Positions 1 through 9,665 of a stretch of DNA of 44,113 bases are shown in pieces. The stretch covers positions 1-44,113 of the forward strand of contig JBJKXM010000042.1 in assembly GCA_045561575.1 (NCBI GenBank), read 5' to 3'. The DNA comes from GCA-002715885 sp045561575 (GTDB lineage: Bacteria; Bacteroidota; Bacteroidia; Flavobacteriales; BACL11). The notes below the pieces were generated by a model, which was not told the DNA's origin, made no database searches, and worked only from the letters and a program-made list of their open reading frames with translations. A program made the translations under genes and the position numbers. Within the stretch, counting starts at the first letter, position 1, and each line of letters opens with the position of its first letter.

Positions 1-1005
1 TACACCTACCGAAACTAACATATTTATAAATGCTTGAAAAACTAAACTAAACATTAAACCTACACAAAGTAAGCCTCCAAAAACGCTAGTAATCTTATTT
101 GCTATTCTCAAAGCCCTATAAAATAATATGAGATATAGCAGTATTGGTAATAAAGCCCCAACTATTAGACCATATTCTTCAACCATTATTGCAAAAATAA
201 AATCAGATGATGAATATGGCAGTAAATTTCTTTGAGTACTCTTTCCAGGACCTTTTCCTGAAAAACCGCCATTATAAATAGCAACCAAAGCTTGTTGTTG
301 TTGATAATCTTGATTTAATTCTTGTTGTTTTTCATCAATAAAATAACTATCAATTCTACTAACCCATGTTGAAGATCTTGGCATAAATTGGTTTGTAAAT
401 TCTGGATTAATTTTTGCCACAATATAAATCAGAGATGCGCCAAAAATTCCAACACTAATAATTGAAATTATGTGTTTAATATTTACCTTGGCTACATACA
501 TTAAAACCAATCCATTAAGAAAAATTAAAGCAGATGTCGAAAAATTATTTGGAAGAATTAAAGCACAAATAACAAATAATGGAAATAAAATGTAAAAAGA
601 AAGATATTTAAAATTTTTAATATCAGCTCTGTATTTACTTAGCTGTCTAGCCATGAATAATAGAATTGATAATTTAGCTATGTCTGAGGGTTGAAACTGA
701 AAGCCGGCAATAGACAACCATCTTGAAGCACCATTTACGGTAACTCCCATTATAAAAACTAATATTAATAAAACAATACTTATAAAAAATCCAAGCACCC
801 CAATTTTTGCAAAATATTTAAATTTTATTTTGTGTACTTGATATAAAAAAAACAATCCAATAAATAATTTAATTAAATGATTAAATAAAAAATTCCATCC
901 CGCCGTACTATAAACAAGTAAAATAGAAAATATTGACAAAGCAAACACAACTCCCCATATTACCTTATCTCCTTCTAGCTGGATATTTTTTAAAACTTTT
1001 AACAT
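1..1005 (-). CDS. ftsW: FtsW, septal peptidoglycan glycosyltransferase (3' end cut by window edge)
   Basis: This is a SEDS-family membrane protein that polymerises lipid II into septal glycan strands together with the FtsI transpeptidase. The visible 335 residues start at the ATG at 1003-1005 and run off the left edge. They show about eight hydrophobic segments and the SEDS signatures GASRW, QPSD, a PYSSSDFIFA stretch followed by EE-G, and INMLVSVGV just at the edge. The start abuts the murD stop, so it is the last visible gene of the division/cell-wall operon. RodA is the main alternative. The position in the mur cluster and the SSDFIFA stretch favour FtsW. The missing C-terminal part should carry the last one or two membrane helices. 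Confidence 0.93.
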   Translation of the reverse strand, partial: MLKVLKNIQLEGDKVIWGVVFALSIFSILLVYSTAGWNFLFNHLIKLFIGLFFLYQVHKIKFKYFAKIGVLGFFISIVLLILVFIMGVTVNGASRWLSIAGFQFQPSDIAKLSILLFMARQLSKYRADIKNFKYLSFYILFPLFVICALILPNNFSTSALIFLNGLVLMYVAKVNIKHIISIISVGIFGASLIYIVAKINPEFTNQFMPRSSTWVSRIDSYFIDEKQQELNQDYQQQQALVAIYNGGFSGKGPGKSTQRNLLPYSSSDFIFAIMVEEYGLIVGALLPILLYLILFYRALRIANKITSVFGGLLCVGLMFSLVFQAFINMLVSVGV

Positions 1006-2331
1006 TTAAAGTGACCTAACTGTTTTTTTAAATTCACTTCCTCTATGCTCATAATTTTCAAACAAATCAAAACTTGCACATGCAGGAGAAAGTAAAACAG
1101 CATCACCAGAACTTGCTATATTATATGATTTCTTTACTGCTTCACTCATATTATTTGCATCCTCAATAATTTCTACTACATTTTTAAAAGAATCTTTGAT
1201 TTTCTGATTGTCTAATCCAAGACAAACAATGGCTTTGATTTTCTTTTCTTTAGCAACTTTAACTAATTCTTTATAATCATTTCCTTTATCTACACCACCC
1301 AAAATCCACACGAATGATTTGTTCATGCTCTCAACAGCATACCATGCTGCATTAACATTTGTTGCCTTTGAATCATTTATAAAATCTATCCCATGAACAG
1401 TAATAACATACTCAAGTCTATGTTCAATATTTTCAAAGTCAATAAGTGATTTTCTAATAATCTCATCAGAAACTTCAAATACTCTTGCAGCCATTGCTGC
1501 TGCCATGGAATTAAAAATATTATGTGTTCCATTTAATGCTAATTTTTCTATAGTCATTGCTTTATTGTTTAAATTAATATTTATTTGATTGTTTTTGTAG
1601 TATCCTCCATCTACCTGAATTTCTTTTTCTGTAGATATTGGTATTTTTTTTGCATGAGTTTTTAAATCATTAAAACTTATATCATCATGATTATATATCA
1701 AAAAATCATTTTTGGTTTGATTTAATGTTATCCTTAACTTGGATTTTATATAATTTTTTAAATCTCCTTTGTATCTATCTAAATGATCTGGAGTAATGTT
1801 TAGTAGTATTGAAATATGAGGAGAGAACTTAACTATATTATCTAATTGAAAACTACTTACTTCCAGTACAATAATATCATAATCTCTTTTAGAAATTTCA
1901 TATGAAAAACTATTTCCAATATTACCTGCTAATAAAACATCTAAACCTGCATCTTTTAAGATTTTGTAGATAATTAATGATGTTGTTGTTTTTCCATTTG
2001 TTCCAGTAATTGCAATAATCTTTGCTTTTGTATAGGAATGAGCAAATTCAATTTCTGATAAAAGATTCTTCTTATTTTTTACAATTTTTTTTATTAATTC
2101 ATTTTCATTTGGAATACCTGGACTTTTTACAATTAAATCGGATTCTAAAATTTTATTGACTGTATGTTTTCCTTCCTCAAAATCGATGTTATTTTGAGCC
2201 AATTTTTTCTTATAACTTTCTTTAATTAAGTGGTTATCAGAAACAAAAACATTAAATGCGTGTTTCTTAGCTAAAATAGCCGCACCAACTCCGCTTTCTC
2301 CAGCACCTAATATGGAAATTGATTTATTCAA
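1006..2331 (-). CDS. murD: MurD, UDP-N-acetylmuramoyl-L-alanine--D-glutamate ligase
   Basis: This cytoplasmic Mur ligase adds D-glutamate to UDP-MurNAc-L-Ala using ATP. At 441 residues it has the usual length. An N-terminal Rossmann-like UDP-binding part begins with ILGAGESGVG (about residues 7-16). The ATP-binding P-loop is GTNGKTTT at about 110-117. The central domain contains NITPDHLDR, and the C-terminal domain contains NDSKATN, the usual MurD signature. It lies directly between mraY and ftsW with no gaps, so it is translated from the same long transcript. Nothing is odd in the sequence. Confidence 0.97.
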   Translation of the reverse strand: MNKSISILGAGESGVGAAILAKKHAFNVFVSDNHLIKESYKKKLAQNNIDFEEGKHTVNKILESDLIVKSPGIPNENELIKKIVKNKKNLLSEIEFAHSYTKAKIIAITGTNGKTTTSLIIYKILKDAGLDVLLAGNIGNSFSYEISKRDYDIIVLEVSSFQLDNIVKFSPHISILLNITPDHLDRYKGDLKNYIKSKLRITLNQTKNDFLIYNHDDISFNDLKTHAKKIPISTEKEIQVDGGYYKNNQININLNNKAMTIEKLALNGTHNIFNSMAAAMAARVFEVSDEIIRKSLIDFENIEHRLEYVITVHGIDFINDSKATNVNAAWYAVESMNKSFVWILGGVDKGNDYKELVKVAKEKKIKAIVCLGLDNQKIKDSFKNVVEIIEDANNMSEAVKKSYNIASSGDAVLLSPACASFDLFENYEHRGSEFKKTVRSL

Positions 2332-3546
2332 TTATCTTAATTTTAATGTTACAACTGTTAAAATTGCTAGCATAACTCCTACAATCCAAAATCTTGTTAC
2401 TATTTTACTTTCGTGAATTCCCTTTTTCTGAAAATGGTGATGGATAGGTGCCATTTTGAAAATTCTTTTTCCTTCTCCAAACTTTTTTCTAGTGTATTTA
2501 AAATAACTTACCTGCATAAGCACAGATAAATTTTCAATCAAAAAGATTCCACAAAGAATTGGAATTAACAATTCCTTTCTTATTAAAATTGCAACAACAG
2601 CAATTATACCTCCTAATGAAAGACTACCAGTATCGCCCATAAATACTTGAGCAGGAAAAGAATTATACCACATAAAACCAACACAAGCACCAACAAAAGC
2701 AGACATATAAATTACCAATTCACCACTATCAGGTATATACATAATATTCAAGTAATCTGCAGCTATGATATTACCTGAGACGTAACAAAAAAGGACCAAG
2801 GCTGCTCCAATTATTGCTGATGTACCTGTTGCAAGACCATCAAGGCCATCAGTCATATTTGCACCATTTGAAACTGCTGTAATTACAAAAATTACTATTA
2901 GCACAAATAACAACCAGGAATATTTTACCATCCCATCACCTATCCAAGATGTTAAATTATGGTAATTGAATTCATTATTTTTTAAAAACGGAATGGTTGT
3001 TTTAGAAGATTTTTCTGCAGTTACGGAAAAATCATAAACTCCTTCTACCTCAGTTGGTACATTTTTTTCTTTTACAACTATATCAGAATGAAAAACCATT
3101 ATTAGACCTACTATTAACCCCAAGCCTACCTGTCCTAATATTTTAAATTTACCGGCTAAACCTTTTTTATCTTTTTTAAATACTTTAATATAATCATCAA
3201 CAAATCCAATAACACCTAACCAGAGTGTTGAAATTAGCATTACCTGTATATAAATGTTTTCAAGTTTGGCAAAAAGAAGTGTAGGTATAATTATTGCTGA
3301 AAGGATAATTAAACCTCCCATAGTTGGTGTACCAGATTTTTTATCCTCTCCTTCTAATCCTAATTTCCTTACTTCTTCTCCTATTTGGTAATTCTTGATA
3401 ATCTTAATAATATGTCCACCAAAAACTAAAGAGACAAGTAAGGATGTTATTATTGCAAGAGCAGCTCTAAAGGAGATATAATAAAAAACTCCTGCTCCTG
3501 GAATATTATAATTGTTTTCGAAAAATTCAAATAGGTAATATAGCAT
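2332..3546 (-). CDS. mraY: MraY, phospho-N-acetylmuramoyl-pentapeptide transferase
   Basis: This integral membrane enzyme transfers phospho-MurNAc-pentapeptide to undecaprenyl phosphate, making lipid I. The 404 residues contain the family's catalytic motifs: FVDDY near 115, NMTDGLDG at 230-237, GDTGS at 304-308 and the HHH motif at 369-371. Between residues about 157 and 208 there is an extra, mostly polar loop of about 50 residues. MraY of most phyla lacks it, and Bacteroidota MraY usually carries it. The gene ends exactly where murD begins and starts 4 bases after murE ends. Confidence 0.97.
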   Translation of the reverse strand: MLYYLFEFFENNYNIPGAGVFYYISFRAALAIITSLLVSLVFGGHIIKIIKNYQIGEEVRKLGLEGEDKKSGTPTMGGLIILSAIIIPTLLFAKLENIYIQVMLISTLWLGVIGFVDDYIKVFKKDKKGLAGKFKILGQVGLGLIVGLIMVFHSDIVVKEKNVPTEVEGVYDFSVTAEKSSKTTIPFLKNNEFNYHNLTSWIGDGMVKYSWLLFVLIVIFVITAVSNGANMTDGLDGLATGTSAIIGAALVLFCYVSGNIIAADYLNIMYIPDSGELVIYMSAFVGACVGFMWYNSFPAQVFMGDTGSLSLGGIIAVVAILIRKELLIPILCGIFLIENLSVLMQVSYFKYTRKKFGEGKRIFKMAPIHHHFQKKGIHESKIVTRFWIVGVMLAILTVVTLKLR

Positions 3547-3550
3547 TACT

Positions 3551-5005
3551 TTATGTTTGTTTAATTAATTCTAAAATTTTCTCTTTGTCATCAAAAGCCG
3601 TCTTCACTCCATTTATTTCTTGAAACTTCTCATGTCCTTTACCTGCCACTAATATTATATCAGAACTTTGCGCAATAGAAAAAGCAGTTTTTATAGCTTG
3701 TTCCCTATCATTAATTACTATTGTTTTAGATAGATTTTTTTTACTGATACCATTTAACATATCAGAAATTATATTTTCAATTTTTTCACTCCTTGGGTTG
3801 TCTGAAGTCAAAATAACATGTGAACTATGATCACAAGCTACTTTAGTCATTAATGGTCTTTTGAGTTTATCTCTATCTCCTCCGCATCCAAATACAGTAA
3901 TTAATCTTTGATTTTTTTTCTTTATTGAATTTATAGTAGATATAACATTAAGTAAAGCATCTTCTGTATGAGCATAATCTAATATGAAAGAAATGTTTTC
4001 ATTGTTTTTAAAGGTTTGAAAGCGTCCTTCTGCCGCAGAAAGCAAACTCATATTTCTTAAAACATTATCAATATCTTGATCTAGTAAAACTGCAACAGAA
4101 TAAATAGATAATAAATTATATGCATTAAAATTTCCTGTTAATTTCACCCACAAACTATGACCATCGATTTCAATTAACATCCCATCTAAGTCGTTTTGAA
4201 TTATTTTACATTTAAATTCAGAAAAGGATTTTAAAGAAAAAGTTTTCTTAACTGCTTTGGTATTTTGCAAAATATAATCAGATCTTTTATCGTCCTTATT
4301 TACAAGTGCAATAGAGTTGTTATTTAAATCATCAAAAAATAATTTCTTAGCATTTAAATAGTTTTCAAAATTTTCATGATAATCAAGATGATCGTGTGTA
4401 ATATTTGTAAAAACAGCAATATCAAAATGTAAACCAAATATTCGTTGTTGATCTACAGCATGTGAGCTAACTTCCATAAAACAATAACTACAGCCCTTAT
4501 TTACCATTTTACTTAATAGAAAATTGAGCTGTTTAGGATCAGGAGTTGTATGTGTGCTTGTGATTTTTTGGTCAACAATTATATTTTCTACAGTTGATAT
4601 TAAGCCACAACTATGACCTAAATTGGAAAATAACTGATGTAATAAACTAACAACTGATGTTTTTCCATTTGTACCTGTAACACCTATTAATTTAAGCTTA
4701 GTTGAAGGCTTGTCATAAAAGTTTCTTGAAATAATAGATAGAACAGATCTTAAATTTGATGATTTTATATACGTAACGTTCTTATCAAGATGTTTTGGAA
4801 TGTCACTACAAATTATAGCAGTTGCGCCATTATCAATAGCATTACCTATGAATTCACTTCCATCTATACTTGTTCCTGAAATTGCAATAAATAAATCGTA
4901 ATTACCAATTTCTCGTGAATCAAAATGAAAATCATTTATTTCACATTCGATTGAACCAATTAGTTCAACGATTTCAACTCCTTCTAATAAATTTTCTAAT
5001 CTCAT
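3551..5005 (-). CDS. murE: MurE, UDP-MurNAc-L-Ala-D-Glu--meso-2,6-diaminopimelate ligase
   Basis: This cytoplasmic Mur ligase adds the third amino acid of the stem peptide. The 484 residues show the P-loop GTNGKTS at about 111-117, the central NITHDHLDYH motif, and SDNPRSE at about 401-407. The DNPR tetrad at 402-405 is the known signature for meso-diaminopimelate (rather than lysine) specificity, so this organism should make DAP-type peptidoglycan. The start codon lies 19 bases after the ftsI stop and the gene is followed closely by mraY. Confidence 0.97.
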   Translation of the reverse strand: MRLENLLEGVEIVELIGSIECEINDFHFDSREIGNYDLFIAISGTSIDGSEFIGNAIDNGATAIICSDIPKHLDKNVTYIKSSNLRSVLSIISRNFYDKPSTKLKLIGVTGTNGKTSVVSLLHQLFSNLGHSCGLISTVENIIVDQKITSTHTTPDPKQLNFLLSKMVNKGCSYCFMEVSSHAVDQQRIFGLHFDIAVFTNITHDHLDYHENFENYLNAKKLFFDDLNNNSIALVNKDDKRSDYILQNTKAVKKTFSLKSFSEFKCKIIQNDLDGMLIEIDGHSLWVKLTGNFNAYNLLSIYSVAVLLDQDIDNVLRNMSLLSAAEGRFQTFKNNENISFILDYAHTEDALLNVISTINSIKKKNQRLITVFGCGGDRDKLKRPLMTKVACDHSSHVILTSDNPRSEKIENIISDMLNGISKKNLSKTIVINDREQAIKTAFSIAQSSDIILVAGKGHEKFQEINGVKTAFDDKEKILELIKQT

Positions 5006-5024
5006 AGTGAAGCCTGTAATTTTA

Positions 5025-7082
5025 TCAATTCACTTTTGAAAAACTCATTCCTTTTTTTATTGATTGATTAATAATATGACCAGAGCCTGAAAAACTTACT
5101 TTTAAGCTTGCATTTTCTAAAAGGTAAACAGCATCCATTAAATTCATCCCATATAAATTTGGCATTATTCCATTTTCAAAATCTTCATCAATATTTCTTC
5201 TACTTAGAATTAATTGATCTTTAGAATAATCTTGTGTCATCCATTGCGATGATGTTGTTTGATAATTAAGATTTAAATAATCCAAAACAATATTTGCCTC
5301 ATTAGTTTTACCTTGAGAGAGATATGGATAATCTTTTATAATTTCTAATTGAGGAATTTGTTCATGAATAGATATATCTGATGCATATATCTTATCAGAT
5401 ATTTCCTTAAAAATGGGTGCAGCTACATCAGAACCATAAAATCCGTTTTCTTTAGGATTATAAACAACTACTATACAAGAATATTTCGGTTTGTGAGCTG
5501 GAAAAAATCCAACAAAAGATGCTCGATATCTTTTATTTTCTTCTTCACTATTTTTTCCATATGCGATTAATGATGTACCAGTTTTACCAGCAATTTTGTA
5601 CTGATTGTTTCTTATATTTTTTGCAGTACCTTTATCAATAACATCTATTAAATATGGGGTAATTTTATTAATAGATGATTTAGAGCATATTGCAGGATTG
5701 ATGATTTCTTTTGAATGCTTAGTAACCTGCTGACCATCCTTTAAAATTTCAGAAGTAAAAAGTGGTTTAACCATAACACCTTCGTTAGCAATGGCGTTGT
5801 AAAAAGTCAACATGTGTATTGGAGAAATTCTTAATGAATATCCAATTGACATCCATGGCAAAGTAACTCCTGACCAGCCTGTTTTACCGGGTTGTTTTAT
5901 TAATAAATTATTTGGATATGGAAGCTCAAGCTCTAAAGGAGTACATAAACCCATTTTGTATATTCTATCAATAAAAGACTGAGGTTTATCTTTATAAGAT
6001 TTGTTAATTATTTTTGAAATACCAACATTTGATGATTTCACTAATGCCTCTCCAATAGTAATTTTTCCATATCCCCCTTTTCTAGAATCTTTCATTACTT
6101 TATCATAAAACTGATAAGTCCCATTTTCAGTATCAACAGAGTCTGAAAGGGAATAAAACCCATCCTCTAATCCTGCTAGAACAGAAGCGAGTTTAAAAGT
6201 AGATCCTGGTTCAGAATGTTCTGCTATAGCATGATTATAATATTCATCAAAATCACCATTTTCGTATTTTAAATTTGCTATTGCCTTTACATGTCCTGAT
6301 TCAACTTCCATTAAAACAACTGTACCCCAATCGGCTTCATGAAACTTTAATGATTTTTTTAATGCTTTTTGAGCAACATCTTGAAAGTCAATATTAATTG
6401 TTGATACTATATCACTGCCTGATTTTGGTAAAGAATTTAACTCTGAATCTTCATTTCTCCAGAAATTTTTTGCAATCCTTTGTTTTAACTGCCAGCCATC
6501 AACACCAGAAAGGGTTTGATTATATGCTCTTTCAAGTCCAATTGGATTAGCATCTCTCAATAAACCAACTGTTCTTTTTGCTAATAAACCAAAAGGATTT
6601 TCTCTGTTTAACCTTTCCTCAACAATTAAACCACCCTTAAATTTCCCAAGTTTTAGAATTGGAAAACTTTTCATTAAATTTAGTTCATTATGTGTTACCT
6701 TATTTTTAAGTTTTACATATTTATTCTTTTCTTTTAATCTTGATTTTCTTAAATATTTTTCATATTCGGAAGCAGATTTATTACCAAATAAATTGTGTAA
6801 TGAAATTGACAAATCAACTATATCTGAGTTAAATACATTTTCATCAATCACACTCAAATCCATATAAACATTATATAATGGCATTGAAATTGCAAGTAAT
6901 GAACCATCATCAGAAAAAATATTTCCTCTAGAGGCTTTAATTTTAAATAATTTAGGCAGATTAACAGACGTGATTTCTTGATCTATCCTTTGAATAATCA
7001 ATATTTTAGAAATAACAACAACAGCAATGAAACACATAAAAACATACAACGATACTATTCTGGTACTAATTCTATTTTTCAT
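5025..7082 (-). CDS. ftsI: FtsI/PBP3-type septal transpeptidase with C-terminal PASTA domain
   Basis: This class B penicillin-binding protein cross-links septal peptidoglycan on the periplasmic side. It has a single N-terminal membrane anchor (about residues 10-30). A dimerisation region begins with the ASRGNI motif near 50, followed by the transpeptidase domain. The active-site motifs are clear: serine 294 in STFK (294-297), SSN at 350-352 and KTG at 500-502. The last 45 residues (about 640-685) form one PASTA-like module, which is common in Bacteroidota FtsI. The gene overlaps the end of the ftsL-like gene by 11 bases, pointing to translational coupling. Confidence 0.95.
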   Translation of the reverse strand: MKNRISTRIVSLYVFMCFIAVVVISKILIIQRIDQEITSVNLPKLFKIKASRGNIFSDDGSLLAISMPLYNVYMDLSVIDENVFNSDIVDLSISLHNLFGNKSASEYEKYLRKSRLKEKNKYVKLKNKVTHNELNLMKSFPILKLGKFKGGLIVEERLNRENPFGLLAKRTVGLLRDANPIGLERAYNQTLSGVDGWQLKQRIAKNFWRNEDSELNSLPKSGSDIVSTINIDFQDVAQKALKKSLKFHEADWGTVVLMEVESGHVKAIANLKYENGDFDEYYNHAIAEHSEPGSTFKLASVLAGLEDGFYSLSDSVDTENGTYQFYDKVMKDSRKGGYGKITIGEALVKSSNVGISKIINKSYKDKPQSFIDRIYKMGLCTPLELELPYPNNLLIKQPGKTGWSGVTLPWMSIGYSLRISPIHMLTFYNAIANEGVMVKPLFTSEILKDGQQVTKHSKEIINPAICSKSSINKITPYLIDVIDKGTAKNIRNNQYKIAGKTGTSLIAYGKNSEEENKRYRASFVGFFPAHKPKYSCIVVVYNPKENGFYGSDVAAPIFKEISDKIYASDISIHEQIPQLEIIKDYPYLSQGKTNEANIVLDYLNLNYQTTSSQWMTQDYSKDQLILSRRNIDEDFENGIMPNLYGMNLMDAVYLLENASLKVSFSGSGHIINQSIKKGMSFSKVN

Positions 7083-7401
7083 TTATATCAATTATATATG
7101 CTGGTTTCATAGAAGTTTTAATGCCTTGGTTTTCTACCAATTCTTCAATTTTAGATCTTTTGTACAAGCTCATTAATTGTGATTTAGTTGTTATATAAGT
7201 TAAACGCAAGTTTGCAACCTCTTTTTCTAGATTTATAGATCTCTTTTGTAATTTTTCAGCATTAAAAGAAATCCTAATATTAATCATTAGCAGAAGTACT
7301 ATTAACAGTAAAAAAGGAAGATATTTGGTGTTGTGCTTTTTAGAAAAAAAATCACCTTTTAAAATAGACAAAAAAGATATTTTAGATTTTTTCTGTTTCA
7401 T
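7072..7401 (-). CDS. ftsL: FtsL-like division protein
   Basis: This small bitopic membrane protein of 109 residues sits exactly where ftsL is found, between rsmH and ftsI. It has a basic cytoplasmic N-terminus, one membrane helix at about 27-44, and then a heptad-rich helical part (about 50-85, with the stretch LEKEVANLRL) that should form a coiled coil in the periplasm. FtsL normally pairs with FtsB through such a coil and helps activate FtsWI. Sequence conservation in this family is poor, so the assignment rests on topology and position. Confidence 0.85.
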   Translation of the reverse strand: MKQKKSKISFLSILKGDFFSKKHNTKYLPFLLLIVLLLMINIRISFNAEKLQKRSINLEKEVANLRLTYITTKSQLMSLYKRSKIEELVENQGIKTSMKPAYIIDINEK

Positions 7402-7402
7402 C

Positions 7403-8299
7403 CTAGATTTTTTCTGCTATTCTTAATTTTGCACTTCTAGCTCTAGAATTTACATTACACTCAAAATCTGTAGGGACAATAACTTTTTTGTTTATTGGAG
7501 TTAGCTGTAATTTTCTATTTCCAAAAAAATCATTTTCATCAATTCCATCTACATTTCCTTTTGTAATTAAATTTTTGATTAGTTTATCTTCTAGAGAATG
7601 ATAAGAAATCACCACTAATCTTGCCTTATTGTTCATCAAATCAACCACATCATTTAACAGATCTTTAAGAGCATTTATTTCATCATTAACTTCAATTCTT
7701 AATGCTTGAAAAAATTTTGATAAAAATTTATTCTCTATTTTTTTTGGGTAAAAAGCTGATAAAATATCTTTAAGTTGTGAAGTAGTTTCAATTTTATTAT
7801 CAAACCTATATTTGACAATTTTTTGAGCTATTTTTCTAGATTGTTTAATATCTCCATATTCATAAAGCACTCTGGCAATCTCTTTTTCAGAATAAGAATT
7901 CAAAATTTCACTAGCGTCAAGATCAGCATCAGAGTTCATTCTCATATCAATAGAATTCTCAAATCTGTGAGCAAAACCACGCTCTGGCACATCGATTTGA
8001 AATGACGAGATTCCTAAATCAGCTATTAGACCATCTATTTTTTGAACACCTTCAAGTTTTAAGAAATTTTTAACGAATCTAAAATTCGATCTAATTAATT
8101 TAAAATTATCAGATTCTATTGTGTTATTAATAGCATCGATGTCTTGATCAAATCCATAAAGAAATCCATTTTCCAGTTTTTTAAGAATTTCTTTTGAATG
8201 CCCACCTCCTCCAAAAGTTACATCAACATATATACCATTAGGCTTAATATTCAAACCCTTTATACTTTCGTCTAGTAGTACTGGCTTATGGTATGTCAT
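7403..8299 (-). CDS. rsmH: RsmH, 16S rRNA (cytosine-1402-N4)-methyltransferase
   Basis: RsmH (formerly MraW) methylates C1402 in the decoding centre of 16S rRNA using S-adenosylmethionine. The 298 residues contain the N-terminal HKPVLL motif, the SAM-binding loop VDVTFGGGGHS at about 25-35, the LGISSFQID segment and the C-terminal SYHSLEDKLIK stretch, all typical of the family. The start overlaps the end of mraZ by 14 bases. It is the second gene of the division/cell-wall operon. Confidence 0.97.
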   Translation of the reverse strand: MTYHKPVLLDESIKGLNIKPNGIYVDVTFGGGGHSKEILKKLENGFLYGFDQDIDAINNTIESDNFKLIRSNFRFVKNFLKLEGVQKIDGLIADLGISSFQIDVPERGFAHRFENSIDMRMNSDADLDASEILNSYSEKEIARVLYEYGDIKQSRKIAQKIVKYRFDNKIETTSQLKDILSAFYPKKIENKFLSKFFQALRIEVNDEINALKDLLNDVVDLMNNKARLVVISYHSLEDKLIKNLITKGNVDGIDENDFFGNRKLQLTPINKKVIVPTDFECNVNSRARSAKLRIAEKI

Positions 8300-8753
8300 T
8301 AAAATTTTTATTTCCCATTACTTCCTCTGCTAAGTCACCAAATTTTTTCAATGACTTTGAAACAGATTTTTCATATTCTTTTTTATCCCACACTTCAATA
8401 ATATTTACAGATGAGGAAAGGACAATTTGTTTTTCTAAACCAGCAAATTCTAGAAGATCTTTTGGAATTAAAACCCGAGATGAAGAATCTGCATTTACAA
8501 TTTTTAAACCTGACATATATGATCTTATAAAGTCATTATTTTTCTTAACAAAGCGATTTAGCTGATTAACTTGATCAACTATTTTTTTCCATTCAGACAT
8601 TGGATGAATTTCTAGGCACTTATTAAAAACACTTCTTTTGATAACAAATCCATCTTTTAAAACAGGAGCAATTTGTTTTTTCAAAGGAGAAGGAAGCATA
8701 ATTCTTCCTTTAGAATCAGCTTTACATTCATATGTTCCTAGAATATTAATCAT
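8286..8753 (-). CDS. mraZ: MraZ, transcriptional regulator of the division/cell-wall cluster
   Basis: MraZ is a DNA-binding protein with two tandem SpoVT-AbrB-like domains that forms a ring and represses its own operon in bacteria where it has been studied. Both copies of the D-x3-R core are visible: ADSKGRIMLPS near residue 12 and ADSSSRVLIP near 88. At 155 residues it matches the family. It is the first gene of the eight visible cluster genes. Just upstream are three TGGNN repeats at 10-bp spacing, the arrangement described for MraZ binding sites, so autoregulation is likely. Confidence 0.96.
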   Translation of the reverse strand: MINILGTYECKADSKGRIMLPSPLKKQIAPVLKDGFVIKRSVFNKCLEIHPMSEWKKIVDQVNQLNRFVKKNNDFIRSYMSGLKIVNADSSSRVLIPKDLLEFAGLEKQIVLSSSVNIIEVWDKKEYEKSVSKSLKKFGDLAEEVMGNKNFNDIP

Positions 8754-8758
8754 AACTG

Positions 8759-8821
8759 TAAATATAATAAATTACCCCACTATTTACCACAATATCCCAC
8801 TTTGTTGAAAACTTTTACCAC
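8759..8821 (-). promoter_or_regulatory. Probable mraZ promoter with MraZ operator repeats
   Basis: Read on the minus strand there are three pentamers, TGGGA (8795-8799), TGGTA (8785-8789) and TGGGG (8775-8779), spaced exactly 10 bases apart. A fourth TGGTA (8816-8820) lies 21 bases further upstream. MraZ of other bacteria binds TGGGN repeats separated by 5 bases. A near-consensus Bacteroidota -7 box, TATATTTA, lies at 8759-8766, about 6 bases from the mraZ ATG. The repeats would cover the upstream promoter half, consistent with repression by occlusion. Confidence 0.75.
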
Positions 8822-8914
8822 ATAACTACATTTTTCAAAAAAAACGGGTAAAATCATAAGAGGAAAATCTCTTAATTTTAATTTTCGTTAATTTGTAACT
8901 TAGAAAAAACTAGA

Positions 8915-9664
8915 ATGGTTAATTCATCTGGAGGTTTTACATTTTTTGAAAAAGGTCAAGGTAAGCCAATAATATTGCTGCATGGATTAATGGGTGGTGT
9001 AGAAAATTTTGGTGAAATGGTTGATTTTATATCTCATGAATACAAAATTTACGGCTTAGACTTAAAATTATTTGAAACACCTTACTTAAAATGTTCTGTT
9101 AAAAACAAAGCTGAATACCTTCTTAAGTTTATGGATCATCTAAAAATTAAAAAAGCATCACTTTTAGGAAATTCAATGGGGGGACATATTGGTTTAATTT
9201 TTACAAAATTATTTCCAGATAGAGTTGACTCATTAATTCTTACAGGAAGTTCTGGACTGTATGAAAATGCATTTGGAAACTCTTTTCCAAGAAGGGGAGA
9301 TTATGATTACATAAAAACTAAAACAGAAGAAGTTTTCTATGACCCAAAAGTTGCTACAAAAGATTTGGTAGATCGCGTGTTTAAAATAACAAACAAGAGA
9401 GATACGATAATAAGACTACTAGCTTTTGCTAAATCTGCAATAAGACATAATATGGCTGAAGATTTACCAAAAATGAAACTGCCTGCATGCCTGATTTGGG
9501 GAAAAGAAGACAAAGTAACACCCCCTCATGTTGCTGAAGAATTTCATTCATTACTACCAAATTCTAGCCTTTTCTGGGTAGACAAATGTGGTCATGCCCC
9601 GATGTGGGAACACCCAAAAGAATTTAGCGAAATAGTTCTAAAATGGCTTAACGCCAACATTTAA
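8915..9664 (+). CDS. Alpha/beta hydrolase
   Basis: This is a 249-residue soluble alpha/beta-hydrolase-fold enzyme. The oxyanion-hole motif HGLMGG lies near residue 23, the nucleophile elbow GNSMGG at about 85-90 (serine 87), the acid in the WGKEDKVTPP segment near 198, and the catalytic histidine in CGHAPMWEHP near 227. Substrate cannot be told from sequence. The family includes esterases, C-C hydrolases and haloperoxidase-like enzymes. It is followed after 1 base by engB, so the two are probably co-transcribed, a pairing also common in other Bacteroidota. Confidence 0.9.
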   Translation: MVNSSGGFTFFEKGQGKPIILLHGLMGGVENFGEMVDFISHEYKIYGLDLKLFETPYLKCSVKNKAEYLLKFMDHLKIKKASLLGNSMGGHIGLIFTKLFPDRVDSLILTGSSGLYENAFGNSFPRRGDYDYIKTKTEEVFYDPKVATKDLVDRVFKITNKRDTIIRLLAFAKSAIRHNMAEDLPKMKLPACLIWGKEDKVTPPHVAEEFHSLLPNSSLFWVDKCGHAPMWEHPKEFSEIVLKWLNANI

Positions 9665-9665
9665 A

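Noticed and set aside
2988..3078. Extra loop in MraY as a possible insertion
   Set aside because: A polar loop at this place is normal for MraY in this phylum and the reading frame is clean on both sides.
8857..8874. Inverted repeat TAAGAG-N6-CTCTTA upstream of the alpha/beta hydrolase
   Set aside because: The stem is only 6 bp and AT-rich. Neither strand has a gene ending here, so a terminator makes no sense, and symmetry this short is expected by chance.
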